Shown in pieces: positions 34,503 to 43,699 of a DNA stretch of 64,000 nucleotides. The position numbers and the translations under genes are program-made. The notes below the pieces were generated by a model. It was not told the DNA's origin. It did no database searches and saw nothing but the letters and a program-made list of their open reading frames with translations. The DNA comes from Paraburkholderia phenoliruptrix (GTDB lineage: Bacteria; Pseudomonadota; Gammaproteobacteria; Burkholderiales; Burkholderiaceae). Numbering within the stretch: position 1 is the first letter of the stretch; every line of letters begins with the position of its first letter. The stretch spans positions 1 to 64,000 of the forward strand of contig NZ_JAEUAV010000030.1 in assembly GCF_019511605.1 (NCBI RefSeq). The letters run 5' to 3'.

Positions 34503-35243
34503 TCAGGTGGGCGGAGGGGCGTCAGATGCGGCGAGGGAGCCGCCCATTTCGGACTCTGGCGTTTTCTCGCGCGAGAGCCCGTTCATCAGCAGATCGACAA
34601 CGAAAGTGACGTAGCTTTCGACAAGCTCTTTATCGACCGGCCGACCGCACAAGGCCTCCACGAGCGGTCGAGCGGAAACGAAGAACTCACACATTCCGAT
34701 CATGGCGACGTTGAGGAAGCGTGGGTCAACGTTTCTGAGACTGTTGTCGCCGCTGCCGTGAAGTAAATCAACTGTTAGCGCGAGCCCGCGCGCCGCAGTC
34801 ATCTCCAGCGCCTCCCGGGCTTGGGGTGTGTCCGCTTCGAACATGCGTTCGACTACGAGCCGGTGGAAGCTCGGGTGCCTCTCTTGTTGCTCGATGGCCG
34901 TGTTAATTCGCCGCTTCAGCCGCTCTTGCGTGGTGCCGTGCAGGTTCATCAGCGTCCTGTGGGTCTGCTGTCGCTCCGCCATTAGGCGCGACACCACCGC
35001 CGTGTAGAGACCATCCTTTCCGCCGAAGTAGTAGCGCACTAGGGCCGGATCGACGCCCGCATGCTCGGCGATCTGGATAACGGTCAAGGACTCAGGTGCG
35101 CGAGTGCGAAGCAGTTCTATCGCCGCATCCACGATTCCCTCCGCACCGATCCCGGACTCGGGTGCGGGGCGGCCCTTGTTGCGCCCGCGACGGGGAGCGG
35201 ACGCCTGTTCTGATTTGGTCGTCGCCTTATCACTGTTTGTCAT
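34503..35243 (-). CDS. TetR family regulator of the ring-cleavage cluster
   Basis: This 246-residue regulator has a basic N-terminal extension (PRRGRNKGRP), a helix-turn-helix (IVDAAIELLRTRAPESLTVIQIAEHAGVDPALVRYYFGGK) and a ligand domain ending in an acidic tail. The ATG at 35243 is chosen over a TTG seven codons upstream. It sits between the two arms of the catabolic cluster, and both arms have a matching AATTCC/GGAAT palindrome, so it probably represses both and is released by a pathway intermediate. Confidence 0.9.
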   Translation of the reverse strand: MTNSDKATTKSEQASAPRRGRNKGRPAPESGIGAEGIVDAAIELLRTRAPESLTVIQIAEHAGVDPALVRYYFGGKDGLYTAVVSRLMAERQQTHRTLMNLHGTTQERLKRRINTAIEQQERHPSFHRLVVERMFEADTPQAREALEMTAARGLALTVDLLHGSGDNSLRNVDPRFLNVAMIGMCEFFVSARPLVEALCGRPVDKELVESYVTFVVDLLMNGLSREKTPESEMGGSLAASDAPPPT

Positions 35244-35503
35244 TTCGTCTAACGTAAAAGTCAATCGTGGGACTTTCTATCCTACCCAGCGGAATTATAC
35301 GGATGCGCGCACGGATGTGCGCAAAGCATTCCGGCACGGGAGAGTGGCCTCGGGAAAGTCCCTAGAGAGCGCTTTTTTTCAGTCATGGCGCACCGGGGTC
35401 CGCCTTGACACCCGCACCAGATAAGGAAGTTATGGTGGTCCGCTTTTTGGGCCGGATCGCGTCGGCACAAGACGCTCGCAAAGGCAGCGTCTGTCGCGTT
35501 GAC

Positions 35504-35523
35504 AATTCCTACATACGGGAATA
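35504..35523. promoter_or_regulatory. TetR operator candidate before the dioxygenase operon
   Basis: AATTCCT, 6 bp, then GGGAATA repeats the 20-bp layout of 34431-34450 with two arm mismatches. It lies about 37 bp ahead of the dioxygenase ATG. Confidence 0.55.
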
Positions 35524-35559
35524 ACGTGCTGTCCAACACAACACGATGGAGCAATGCTG

Positions 35560-36474
35560 ATGAGCCCCGACTTCAAAATTGTCGGCTTGCAAGGACTGAC
35601 GTTCGGCGTGGACGACTTCGACGCCGCTTTGCGCTTCCTGCAGGACTGGAACCTCCGAGCACTGACGGTCGGATCGGACAGCGCCAGCTATGAGACTGAG
35701 GAAGGCGCGCGCATCACGATTCGCCGCTTTGATGACCCTGCGCTGCCCAGCGCGGCGGGCGGCAAATCGACCCTTCGCGAGCTTTTGTGGGCTGTCGAGT
35801 CGGAGGAAGAGCTTGCCAAGATCCGGTCCGAGCTGGAGAAGGACCGAGGCGTGTCGGTCGAGGACGGGGTAGTTCGCGTCATAGAGGAGAACGGCTACAC
35901 CCTGGGATTCACCGTCTCGCAGCTGCGCCAGTTGCCGACAGCCAAGGCGGACGTCAATTTTCCTGGAGCGCCGGTCCGAGTCAACCGGGCGGTTGACTTC
36001 ACGGCTCCCCCCACAGTTCGGCACCTCGGCCATGTGGCGGTTTTCGCGCCGAATTTCGAGGAAGCTTTGGCTTTTTATACGACGCGCCTCGGCTTCCGCG
36101 TTTCCGACATTTACCCCGGGCGAGGAGTGTTTCTTCGCGCGGCGGGCTCCCACGATCACCACAACCTGTTCCTCGTTTCTCGCGGGGACATGATCGGCTT
36201 CCACCACATGTCGTTCGAGGTCAGCGACTTCCACCAGGTAATGAACGGTGGGCGCTTGATGGAAAAGAACGGCTGGAAGACCCAGTTCGGCCCCGGTCGG
36301 CACACGCTCGGCTCGAATTACTTCTGGTACTTCCACACGCCGTTCGGCGGCGCATCCGAGTACTACTCGGACATGGACTACCTCGACGACAACTGGGAAG
36401 CGCGTTCTTGGGAATACTCCCCGGATATCATCGCCGCCTGGACCGCGCAGGTTGGGAAAACGTCATCCCACTGA
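35560..36474 (+). CDS. Type I extradiol (VOC) ring-cleavage dioxygenase
   Basis: This 304-residue two-domain vicinal-oxygen-chelate protein resembles the extradiol dioxygenases that open catecholic rings with Fe(II) or Mn(II). The C-terminal domain shows the metal triad: His in RHLGHVAVF (about 158), His in GFHHMSFEV (about 215) and Glu in GASEYYSDM (about 267). The ATG at 35560 is preferred because GGAG lies 8 bp ahead; an ATG two codons earlier is only 2 bp from it. It is the first gene of a six-gene operon. Substrate unknown; a catechol or dihydroxypyridine is plausible. Confidence 0.88.
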   Translation: MSPDFKIVGLQGLTFGVDDFDAALRFLQDWNLRALTVGSDSASYETEEGARITIRRFDDPALPSAAGGKSTLRELLWAVESEEELAKIRSELEKDRGVSVEDGVVRVIEENGYTLGFTVSQLRQLPTAKADVNFPGAPVRVNRAVDFTAPPTVRHLGHVAVFAPNFEEALAFYTTRLGFRVSDIYPGRGVFLRAAGSHDHHNLFLVSRGDMIGFHHMSFEVSDFHQVMNGGRLMEKNGWKTQFGPGRHTLGSNYFWYFHTPFGGASEYYSDMDYLDDNWEARSWEYSPDIIAAWTAQVGKTSSH

Positions 36475-36504
36475 CCCCTTCGCAACACTGGATACCGATC
36501 AGAT

Positions 36505-37506
36505 ATGTTTAAGTTAGCGAACTACAGCCAGCCTGGCGCGCGCCGCTTTCCGGGCATGGTTCTGGAAACAGGCGAGATACTCAATATTCCCGAGATCGCG
36601 TCACGTGAAAGCGCTCGTTCCCGCCTGTTCGAAAAACTCGCGGCGTGTGCGTGTATCGATGACCTCTTGCTCGAATGGGATGAGTCGTTCGAGGCGCTCG
36701 TCGAACTGGCGACGCTGTACTCCGACGGCAAGCTGGAAAAGGCAAGCGTTGATAGCAACGATCTCTCAATCGCGGCGCCCGTCTCCCGCCCCGGCAAGCT
36801 CGTGTGCCACGCACAGAACTATGCCGACCATGTTATGGAAATGCGGCGCTCACAGTTCGGCGTCACCAATGTCGATCTGTCGAAAGATTTCATGGGCGAG
36901 AAGTCGAAGACGTGGCCATACGCGTTTCTGAAGGCACCGAGCGCCATCGTAGGACCTTACGATGATATCGAACTCCCCGATGGTCATCCGCAGATCGATT
37001 GGGAAGCGGAGATGGCCGTCGTCATCGGCAGACGCGGAAAGCGAATTACCGAGGGAAGCGCGATGGCCCACGTGGCCGGCCTCGTCACTTTCAATGACGT
37101 GTCATGCCGGGACAATCAATGGCGTCCTGATCGGGTGACCTTGCGTTCGGACTGGTTCGCCGCGAAGAGCTTCGACAGCTTCGCACCGACCGGGCCGTAC
37201 CTCGTGCCGATCGCGTTCGTGAAGAACTATATGGACCTTCGCATCACCTTGAAGGTGAACGGCGAAGTGATGCAGGACGGCAGCACGGCCGGCCTGATCT
37301 TTTCGCCCGAGGAGCAGATCTCCTTCTTCTCCAAGTCAATGACGTGGTTCCCCGGTGATGTGTTGGCGACTGGCACCCCGGCAGGCACCGGTCAAGGGCT
37401 CGGAAGATACCTTTCTCCCGGCGACATCGTTGAAACTGAAATTGAAGGCCTCGGCGCGCAGAAGAATCGGTGCGTTCCGCAGCCTGTAGAAACAAGCACA
37501 CTCTGA
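36505..37506 (+). CDS. Fumarylacetoacetate hydrolase family protein (1)
   Basis: This 333-residue FAH-fold enzyme has HAQNYADHVMEM, the metal-binding IDWEAEMAVVIGRRG and FNDVSCRD, and the ending GDVLATGTPAGTG. FAH-fold enzymes hydrolyse, decarboxylate or isomerise beta-diketo or acylpyruvate acids with Mg(II) or Mn(II). It follows the dioxygenase by 30 bp and is followed in 7 bp by a second FAH gene, so the two probably act in sequence on the ring-opened product. Confidence 0.9.
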   Translation: MFKLANYSQPGARRFPGMVLETGEILNIPEIASRESARSRLFEKLAACACIDDLLLEWDESFEALVELATLYSDGKLEKASVDSNDLSIAAPVSRPGKLVCHAQNYADHVMEMRRSQFGVTNVDLSKDFMGEKSKTWPYAFLKAPSAIVGPYDDIELPDGHPQIDWEAEMAVVIGRRGKRITEGSAMAHVAGLVTFNDVSCRDNQWRPDRVTLRSDWFAAKSFDSFAPTGPYLVPIAFVKNYMDLRITLKVNGEVMQDGSTAGLIFSPEEQISFFSKSMTWFPGDVLATGTPAGTGQGLGRYLSPGDIVETEIEGLGAQKNRCVPQPVETSTL

Positions 37507-37513
37507 GGAAATT

Positions 37514-38437
37514 ATGAAACTGGTTAGCTTCTCTGTTGAAGACGGCGCGGTCAAGGGCGGACTGTGGTTTGAAAACGGCGTGCTGCCCTTCGATGCGGCC
37601 GCGGCGATCATTGACTCTTCCGATCTCGACTTGCATTCGGCGAGCGTGCTGAACGTTGTGTGCTCCGCTCAGTCCGTGATTGACCGACTCACCGAACTCG
37701 ACCATGAGGTCAAGTCGGGTGGCCACTCCGACCAGCTCCTGCCACTCGACTCACTTAAGCTCTTGGCACCCATTCCCCGGCCGGCGAAGAACATCTTCTG
37801 CGTGGGACGCAACTATCTCGATCACGTCAAAGAGGGCTATAAGGCCCGAGGCACTGAATTGAAGGTCCCGGAATTCATTCAGTTGTTCAGCAAGCCGCCG
37901 ACGACTGTAATCGGGACCGGCGCCGACATTCGGTATGACGAGCAGCTGACGCAAAAGCTCGACTATGAAGCGGAACTCGGTTTGGTGATCGGCAAGTCAG
38001 GACGCGACATTCGTCCCGAGAACGCGCTCGAGCATATCTTCGGCTACACCGTCATCAATGACGTGACTGCCCGTGACCTGCAGCGCGCGCACGATCAATG
38101 GTTCAAAGGCAAGGGTCTGGATACGTCGTGCCCAATGGGCCCGTGGATTGTGACCAAGGACGAAGTCGGCGATGCTCAGAATCTTGACATTCGCTGCACT
38201 GTCAACGGCGAGGTCCGCCAGAGTTCCAACACCGCGATGATGATCTTCAAGCTTCAAACCATCATCGCCGAGCTTTCGCGCGGCCTGACGTTAGAAGCGG
38301 GCGACATCATCGCCACCGGAACGCCGTCCGGGGTGGGCTATGCGATGGAGCCGCCGCGTCTTCTTAACGTGGGTGATGTTGTTGAAGTCTCGGTCAGCGG
38401 CGTCGGCACCATCCGCAATACCGTCGTTGCTGCCTGA
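37514..38437 (+). CDS. Fumarylacetoacetate hydrolase family protein (2)
   Basis: This 307-residue FAH-fold protein has FCVGRNYLDHVKEG, metal ligands in LDYEAELGLVIGKSGRD and NDVTARDLQ, and GDIIATGTPSGVGYAMEPP. It is closer than its neighbour to acylpyruvases and 2-hydroxyhepta-dienedioate-type hydrolases (the RDLQ.AHDQWFKGK region is typical). It is tightly spaced within the operon and may split an acylpyruvate to pyruvate and a small acid. Confidence 0.9.
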   Translation: MKLVSFSVEDGAVKGGLWFENGVLPFDAAAAIIDSSDLDLHSASVLNVVCSAQSVIDRLTELDHEVKSGGHSDQLLPLDSLKLLAPIPRPAKNIFCVGRNYLDHVKEGYKARGTELKVPEFIQLFSKPPTTVIGTGADIRYDEQLTQKLDYEAELGLVIGKSGRDIRPENALEHIFGYTVINDVTARDLQRAHDQWFKGKGLDTSCPMGPWIVTKDEVGDAQNLDIRCTVNGEVRQSSNTAMMIFKLQTIIAELSRGLTLEAGDIIATGTPSGVGYAMEPPRLLNVGDVVEVSVSGVGTIRNTVVAA

Positions 38438-38460
38438 CGAGATCTGAGGAGACACAAACC

Positions 38461-39303
38461 ATGCGTAAGAACTCACAAGCGTTTCGCGAAGGCCATCCCC
38501 CGGTGAACATCTCGGTGAACGTCATGCTTGAAGGCTGGGGCGATAACGAAGCGCCGGGCCTCGGGCCGATGGGCAATCCGTTACGCGCTGGCGTTCTCGA
38601 CCTGCAGGCGCGGTCGTGGGCCGCCTACGGCCCGAAAGAAGGCGCGTGGAGGTTGCTGGACCTTCTCGCCGCGAGAAACGTCAAGGCGTCGTTCTATACG
38701 AGCGGGATCGTTGCAGAGCGATATCCTGACCTTCTGCGCGAAATCGCGAATGCGGGGCACGACGTGTGCGGCCACAGCTGGACGCAAAACACGCTTCCTG
38801 CCTACCTCGACGGGGAGGCCGAACTCGCAGACATTCAACGATGCACGCAGGTCATCGAAGCGGCGTCCGGCAAGGCTCCCCTCGGCTGGATCAGCCCGAG
38901 ATGCACGCCGAGCGCGGTGACCTCGGAACTGCTTGCCAAAAGCGGATATCAATGGCATGCGGACATCTTCGACGCTGACTTGCCGTACTCGATGCAGTTC
39001 GGCGACCACAGAATCGTCGCCCTGCCTTTTACGATGGAGATCAATGATCTGCCCATGAGCGTGCGATACGGGAACGAACCGTCAGCCTTCGCGGCATCCG
39101 TCAAGCACACGTTGACAAACTGGCATCGTATCGGCAGCCCCGAAACGTGCGTCGATGTGACGGTGCACGCGCACGTGTACGGCCGGCCGGCTGGCGCGAT
39201 TGCCCTGGACGAAGCGTTGGAGTTCATCGCTTCTTGCCCTGAGATCGCATCCTACACGTCTCACTCTGAGTTGGCGGACCTCGAAGCGTCCCGTGAACGA
39301 TAG
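38461..39303 (+). CDS. PuuE-like polysaccharide-deacetylase-fold hydrolase
   Basis: This 280-residue NodB-fold protein resembles the PuuE allantoinase and cyclic-imide hydrolase branch rather than chitin-type deacetylases. It has NISVNVMLEGWGD at the first motif, where sugar deacetylases carry paired Asp, then HDVCGHSWTQNTLP and GWISPRCTPS. The missing Asp pair points to an amide or imide substrate. In this operon it may cleave a formamide or cyclic amide left after opening of a nitrogen-containing ring. No signal peptide is seen. Confidence 0.82.
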   Translation: MRKNSQAFREGHPPVNISVNVMLEGWGDNEAPGLGPMGNPLRAGVLDLQARSWAAYGPKEGAWRLLDLLAARNVKASFYTSGIVAERYPDLLREIANAGHDVCGHSWTQNTLPAYLDGEAELADIQRCTQVIEAASGKAPLGWISPRCTPSAVTSELLAKSGYQWHADIFDADLPYSMQFGDHRIVALPFTMEINDLPMSVRYGNEPSAFAASVKHTLTNWHRIGSPETCVDVTVHAHVYGRPAGAIALDEALEFIASCPEIASYTSHSELADLEASRER

Positions 39304-39367
39304 GCAATCGCTGTTTTACTACTACCGCGTAAGCGGATGCAAGCTGGACTTGTTGTGTGGAGGAGAC

Positions 39368-40741
39368 ATGAAATCAATGCTGGCGGAGCATCCGTCACTG
39401 GCCCTACAACGACGCATCGAGGCGCTGAAATTCACGAAGCTGCACCGCCGAGCGCGCGTGGTGATGGGAACTGCGACGTTCTTCGATGCCTTTGATGTGC
39501 TCGCAATTGCTTATGTAATTCCGGTTCTCATTCCGTTGTGGCATCTCGGTCCGAAGGATATTGGCTTACTCATTTCGGCAAGCTTCGTCGGTCAAATCTT
39601 CGGCGCAATTTTCTTTGGCTTTCTTGCCGAGCGCATCGGTCGCGTTCCGAGCGCCGGGATCTGTATCGCGATCATGGGTGTAATGGGTATCGGCTGCGCA
39701 TTTGCCGGAAGCTTCCAGACACTCTTCGCGTTCCGAGTGCTCCAGGGAATCGGGATGGGTGGCGAAGTGCCCGTTGCTGCGACGTACATCAACGAGTTAT
39801 GCAGCGCTCACAAGCGTGGCCGCTTCTTCCTCTTTTATGAGGCGCTGTTCGTGATCGGTCTTGTCGGGGCTGCTGCAATGGGCACTTTAGTGGTACCCAC
39901 GCTCGGCTGGCGTGCGATGTTTCTCATAGGCGCAATCCCGGCACTCCTGATCCTCATAGGCCTGCGCACGCTCCATGAGTCGCCCCGCTGGCTTATTGAG
40001 AAGGGCAAGCTGGCAAAAGCGGACGGCGTGATTCGAGCATTCGAGAAAGCCGGCGCGCCGAACGCTGCGGACGTGCGGTCCGATGTCCAGTACAGCGACG
40101 CGACACCGGCTAGCAGCGACCGCCCCCGATCGTCGTGGAAGGAACTGTTCTCGAAGCAGTACCGTCGTCGCACCTTCGTAGTGTGGGGGCTATGGGTCTG
40201 CGTGTATTTCGTGAACTATGGACTGAATACTTGGCTGCCCACGGTGTATCGCACGGTCTACGGCTTCTCACTCGAGGACGCCCTTCGTGCGGGTCTTGTG
40301 ACTAACATTTTCTCGGTATTTGCAGTCATTCTATGCGCGACGTTCGTTGACCGGCTAGGCAGAAAGGTGTGGTTCCTGCTCGCTTTTTCGTGCGCGGCGA
40401 CGCCTTTGCTGGTGCTTGCCACCTCGCATACGCCGCCGGCGGCCATGGTGCTGATACTCACGACCCTTAGCTTTGCCTTTGTGACGACAAATTCGATGAT
40501 GGTCTACCTCTACACTCCGGAGATCTATCCAACGCGGATTCGCGCAGCGGCGACGGGGGTGGCTAGTTCGATGCTGAGGGTATCAGCAGCGATCGGTCCG
40601 GTAGCCGTCGGATTTGCATTGAATGTTTATGGTGTTTCTGCTGTCTTTTTGTTGTTTGGGGCAGTAAGCGTGATCGGAGCAATCCTGTCTTTCCTGGTAG
40701 TCGAAACCCGGAACAGAACACTCGAGGAAATTTCTCAATAA
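39368..40741 (+). CDS. MFS transporter, sugar-porter/aromatic-acid type
   Basis: This 457-residue twelve-helix transporter has FFDAFDVLAIAYVIPVL in helix 1, GFLAERIGRV, RVLQGIGMGGEVPVAATYI and YTPEIYPTRIRAAATG. The layout fits the niacin/aromatic-acid and sugar-porter groups. The ATG at 39368 follows GGAGGAGAC; the frame is open farther upstream but overlaps the previous gene. It is fifth in the dioxygenase operon and probably imports the pathway substrate. Confidence 0.9.
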   Translation: MKSMLAEHPSLALQRRIEALKFTKLHRRARVVMGTATFFDAFDVLAIAYVIPVLIPLWHLGPKDIGLLISASFVGQIFGAIFFGFLAERIGRVPSAGICIAIMGVMGIGCAFAGSFQTLFAFRVLQGIGMGGEVPVAATYINELCSAHKRGRFFLFYEALFVIGLVGAAAMGTLVVPTLGWRAMFLIGAIPALLILIGLRTLHESPRWLIEKGKLAKADGVIRAFEKAGAPNAADVRSDVQYSDATPASSDRPRSSWKELFSKQYRRRTFVVWGLWVCVYFVNYGLNTWLPTVYRTVYGFSLEDALRAGLVTNIFSVFAVILCATFVDRLGRKVWFLLAFSCAATPLLVLATSHTPPAAMVLILTTLSFAFVTTNSMMVYLYTPEIYPTRIRAAATGVASSMLRVSAAIGPVAVGFALNVYGVSAVFLLFGAVSVIGAILSFLVVETRNRTLEEISQ

Positions 40742-40812
40742 CCGCATGAACGAGGCCGCGTAAAAGCGGCCTTGATAATCATAATTAGATATCCTACGTT
40801 TGGAGACAAAAT

Positions 40813-41892
40813 ATGCGTTTAACACTTACGGCAGTTGCAGCGTCGGCGCTCGTGCTTAGTCAAACAGCGACCGCTCAAAGCACAGTTACGCTGTACGGCA
40901 TTGTTGACACGGGCGTGCAGTACTATAACAACGCTGCAGCCGGTGGTTCTGTAGTAGGGATGCCATCGCTGACGGGCGCAGTTCCGTCCCGCTTCGGATT
41001 TCGCGGGGTTGAAGATCTAGGAGGCGGCTATAAGGCTTTCTTCAATCTCGAATCAGGGTTCGCGGTAAGCACAGGGCAATTGAACAACGGCGGACGCCTG
41101 TTCGGGCGTCTGGCCAACGTAGGGCTCGCCACGGAGCGCAACACGGTTACGCTCGGTAGGCAGCTCAACATGACCTACTACACGATCATATCGGCCGACG
41201 TAATCGGTCCTGCGATCCATTCGATTGCTAGCTTCGATCCGTACATTCCTAACGCACGTAGTGACAACGCGGTCGGCTATCAAGGACGTTTCGGTGGTTT
41301 CAACGTTGGGGCGACCTACAGCTTCGGGCGCGACGCCGCTGGTCCCGCAGGCCCGGCCGCAACCAACTGCGCAGGCCAGTTAGCAGGAGACTTCGTCGCC
41401 TGCCGTCAATACACTGCGATGCTGTCTTACCAGACCACGGAGTTCGGGGTGGCGACGTCATACGATGTGATGAGAGGCGGTCCCAATGCATCGGCACCAT
41501 TGAGTTCGAGCGCCTTTACAGACACGCGAAATCTTGTCGATGCCTTTGCGATGGTGGGGCCAGTAAAGGTCGCGGGCGGTTGGTTGCGTAGAAATACCGC
41601 CGCCGCGGTTCACGCACAGTCCGATATCTTCTTCCTCGGTTTTGAATATTTCATTAGGCCCGATCTGATCGAGGACGTACAAGCGCTACGGTACATCAAC
41701 CGAGGCGTGGCAAACGCCAACTTGTTTGTATCACGCACGACATATCTGCTTTCTAAACGCACATCGGCCTATATGTCATTGGGCTACATCATGAACAGCG
41801 ATAAGGGCAACGCGCCTGTCGCGGCACTCGGAACCGTTCGGACCGGGGCGAACCAGTTCGGCGCGATGCTCGGCCTTCAGCAAAAGTTCTAG
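40813..41892 (+). CDS. Gram-negative porin (Burkholderia type)
   Basis: This 359-residue porin has a signal peptide cut after Ala 21 (QTATA/QSTVTLYG), SRFGFRGVEDLGGGYKAFF, LFGRLANVGL and a C-terminal GLQQKF ending in Phe. It is the last gene of the dioxygenase operon, 71 bp after the MFS gene, and is followed by a terminator. It probably serves uptake of the same compound. Confidence 0.92.
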   Translation: MRLTLTAVAASALVLSQTATAQSTVTLYGIVDTGVQYYNNAAAGGSVVGMPSLTGAVPSRFGFRGVEDLGGGYKAFFNLESGFAVSTGQLNNGGRLFGRLANVGLATERNTVTLGRQLNMTYYTIISADVIGPAIHSIASFDPYIPNARSDNAVGYQGRFGGFNVGATYSFGRDAAGPAGPAATNCAGQLAGDFVACRQYTAMLSYQTTEFGVATSYDVMRGGPNASAPLSSSAFTDTRNLVDAFAMVGPVKVAGGWLRRNTAAAVHAQSDIFFLGFEYFIRPDLIEDVQALRYINRGVANANLFVSRTTYLLSKRTSAYMSLGYIMNSDKGNAPVAALGTVRTGANQFGAMLGLQQKF

Positions 41893-41970
41893 CCGGGGAA
41901 CCGCACGCTGCACAATTCGTTGCGCATCACACCAACGGCGATCTTTTCTTAGGCCTCGCGAGGGCCTTTC

Positions 41971-41998
41971 AGCCGACGACGACCATCGTCGGCTTTTT
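41971..41998 (+). terminator. Terminator of the ring-cleavage operon
   Basis: A perfect 9-bp stem (AGCCGACGA, 6-nt loop, TCGTCGGCT) is followed by TTTT. A second GC-rich hairpin around AGGCCTCGCGAGGGCCT lies just upstream at 41951. Confidence 0.85.
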
Positions 41999-42166
41999 AC
42001 GTCGCATGATCCGACTGCCGTACGAATGACCGTTCCGGTCTGCGACCTGCCACTAGCCTCGCACGCGGTCGACCGGCAGCCATGGGTCGGCTGCGGGCAT
42101 TGACGGGTGACGCTCGCACTTAAACCCCGGCGCCCACTAAGGCAATTTAACCCTCGGCTGCCCACC

Positions 42167-42372
42167 CAGTCTCACGATTTCCGTTTTTCGGGTCTTACGA
42201 AATGCGTCCCAGTCTCACTCCGACTCCCTGCACTTCTGCAGGGAGACGGGAATTAGTGAGACTCGCTTTCTCATAAAATCAATCACATAACCACCAATTC
42301 TCGCGACTGATCGGCGCGCACCAGATTGGATTCGTGAGACTGGCCGGGTTTTTTCCCGGATTGGTGAGACTG
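42167..42372. repeat. Cluster of five GTGAGACT repeats with hairpins
   Basis: The octamer GTGAGACT occurs as its complement at 42168 and 42211 and directly at 42256, 42334 and 42364. Between them lie two perfect hairpins: 9-bp arms CTCCCTGCA/TGCAGGGAG (42224-42245) and CCGGG-T6-CCCGG (42344-42359). No gene-like frame crosses the region (41999-42612). It resembles the multi-repeat end of an insertion element, with no transposase gene left. Confidence 0.55.
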
Positions 42373-42612
42373 CCGGGATGGGGAAGCGCCTCAGGTTGCA
42401 TGCAGCCGCTTGCGGCCTTGCGAGGTTCGCGAGCTGCAGCGCCTGATGATCGGTCGTCGCAACTGGTGTTGACCGCGCCAGGGTTTAGCATGAAGAACAT
42501 CGTCCGCTCACGGTCAACGAAGGGTGCGTCGCCGGCTCGCGATATCGGTAGGTGCCGAAATGGTTGATCGTTGCGCTCATGCTAGGATTTCCCCAACAAA
42601 GGGGGAAAAGCG

Positions 42613-42930
42613 ATGGCAGTGCACGCTATAACGGCGGTTCGGATGGACGGGGATTCGCAAAGGGTCACACACGTGCTTTGGGGGCAGGTGTCCGTCAGCG
42701 GAGAGCAATTTGAGGTCGCTCCGCACGCATCGCCTGTAATCGAAGTGGTGGATGCACTGGCTAAGGGCGACACCGTCGTAACAGTCTTTCCGCTGGATGG
42801 ACAGCGTGTCGCTGGTCCAGAGGTCCGACGCGTCGTCGACGAGGCCGGACTCGAAGGCATCGAAATGGTGGTCGCTGATTCCGATGCGGGCCGAACGCTC
42901 GCGGACCTGCCACGGCTTGATCACGAATAG
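42613..42930 (+). CDS. Small conserved-looking hypothetical protein
   Basis: I do not recognise this 105-residue product. It follows a strong GGGGGAAAA ribosome site. It reads as a compact soluble protein with VSVSGEQFEVAPHASPVIEVVDALAKGDTVV and a C-terminal helix with an acidic end (DLPRLDHE). There is no signal peptide or membrane segment. It is isolated between IS-like debris and an NTF2-like gene. Confidence 0.55.
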   Translation: MAVHAITAVRMDGDSQRVTHVLWGQVSVSGEQFEVAPHASPVIEVVDALAKGDTVVTVFPLDGQRVAGPEVRRVVDEAGLEGIEMVVADSDAGRTLADLPRLDHE

Positions 42931-43183
42931 AGCGCTCATCGGGTCGGCTCTATCGGGCGGAGTTTAGCTATCGACACCCACGAACCGACGCAGAGAACTT
43001 GCCGCAAGCTGCGCTCGTCGGCATCGTCTGAACACGCGAGTGGGCTTGTCGTGCGTACCCCATCAGGCAGTGATCAGCCATGAGCCGACATTCGTTGGTA
43101 GGGCTGAATTTGTTTTTGGCCCCCGAGACAGCAACCGCGCGATGCGGACGATGGGCACAATATAGACACTTGTGAGAAACCAC

Positions 43184-43618
43184 ATGATTCAAATGAGACA
43201 ACCCGAAGACGCGCCTTACGCGTTTCAGGCTGCTTGGAACAGCCATGACATGGATGGCCTCAGAGTATTGTTCCATGAAGACGCGACATTCGTGAACCGG
43301 TTCGGGCACTACGTACGTGGCGTCGAGGCAATTATCAAGCTGCATGCACCTATCCATGCAACCATCTATAGCGATTCCACGCTCGAGAACGAGCTGATCG
43401 ATAGTGTTGCTATCTGCGACGATGCAGTGGTCATGCACTTCTGGAGCCGCCTCGCGGTCGGTGCGGCACACCCTGCGGGGCCGCACGCTGTCGACACGCT
43501 GATCCAAGCCGTTCTGACGCGGCGGGTTGAGGCCTGGCGAATCAAGGCGCTCGAGAACGTCACGCTGACCAATCCTCGCGCGGGAGAAGCTGTCCTGAGA
43601 AACAGCCTGGATTCCTGA
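43184..43618 (+). CDS. SnoaL/NTF2-like family protein
   Basis: This 144-residue cone-fold protein resembles the SgcJ/EcaC group: AFQAAWNSHDMDGLRVLFHEDATFVNRFG is the typical start, followed by GVEAIIKLHAPIH and the ending WRIKALENVTL. Such proteins are small-molecule-binding or isomerase-like and often have no assigned reaction. ATG at 43184 is chosen; a GTG four codons upstream is possible. It has no operon partner here. Confidence 0.75.
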   Translation: MIQMRQPEDAPYAFQAAWNSHDMDGLRVLFHEDATFVNRFGHYVRGVEAIIKLHAPIHATIYSDSTLENELIDSVAICDDAVVMHFWSRLAVGAAHPAGPHAVDTLIQAVLTRRVEAWRIKALENVTLTNPRAGEAVLRNSLDS

Positions 43619-43699
43619 TCGAGCCGCAAAACCCTTCCGCGACCGACACGATCATAGTCGGCGGTTGTCCGCTTGCGGGCGGATCGTATGTCCGATATG

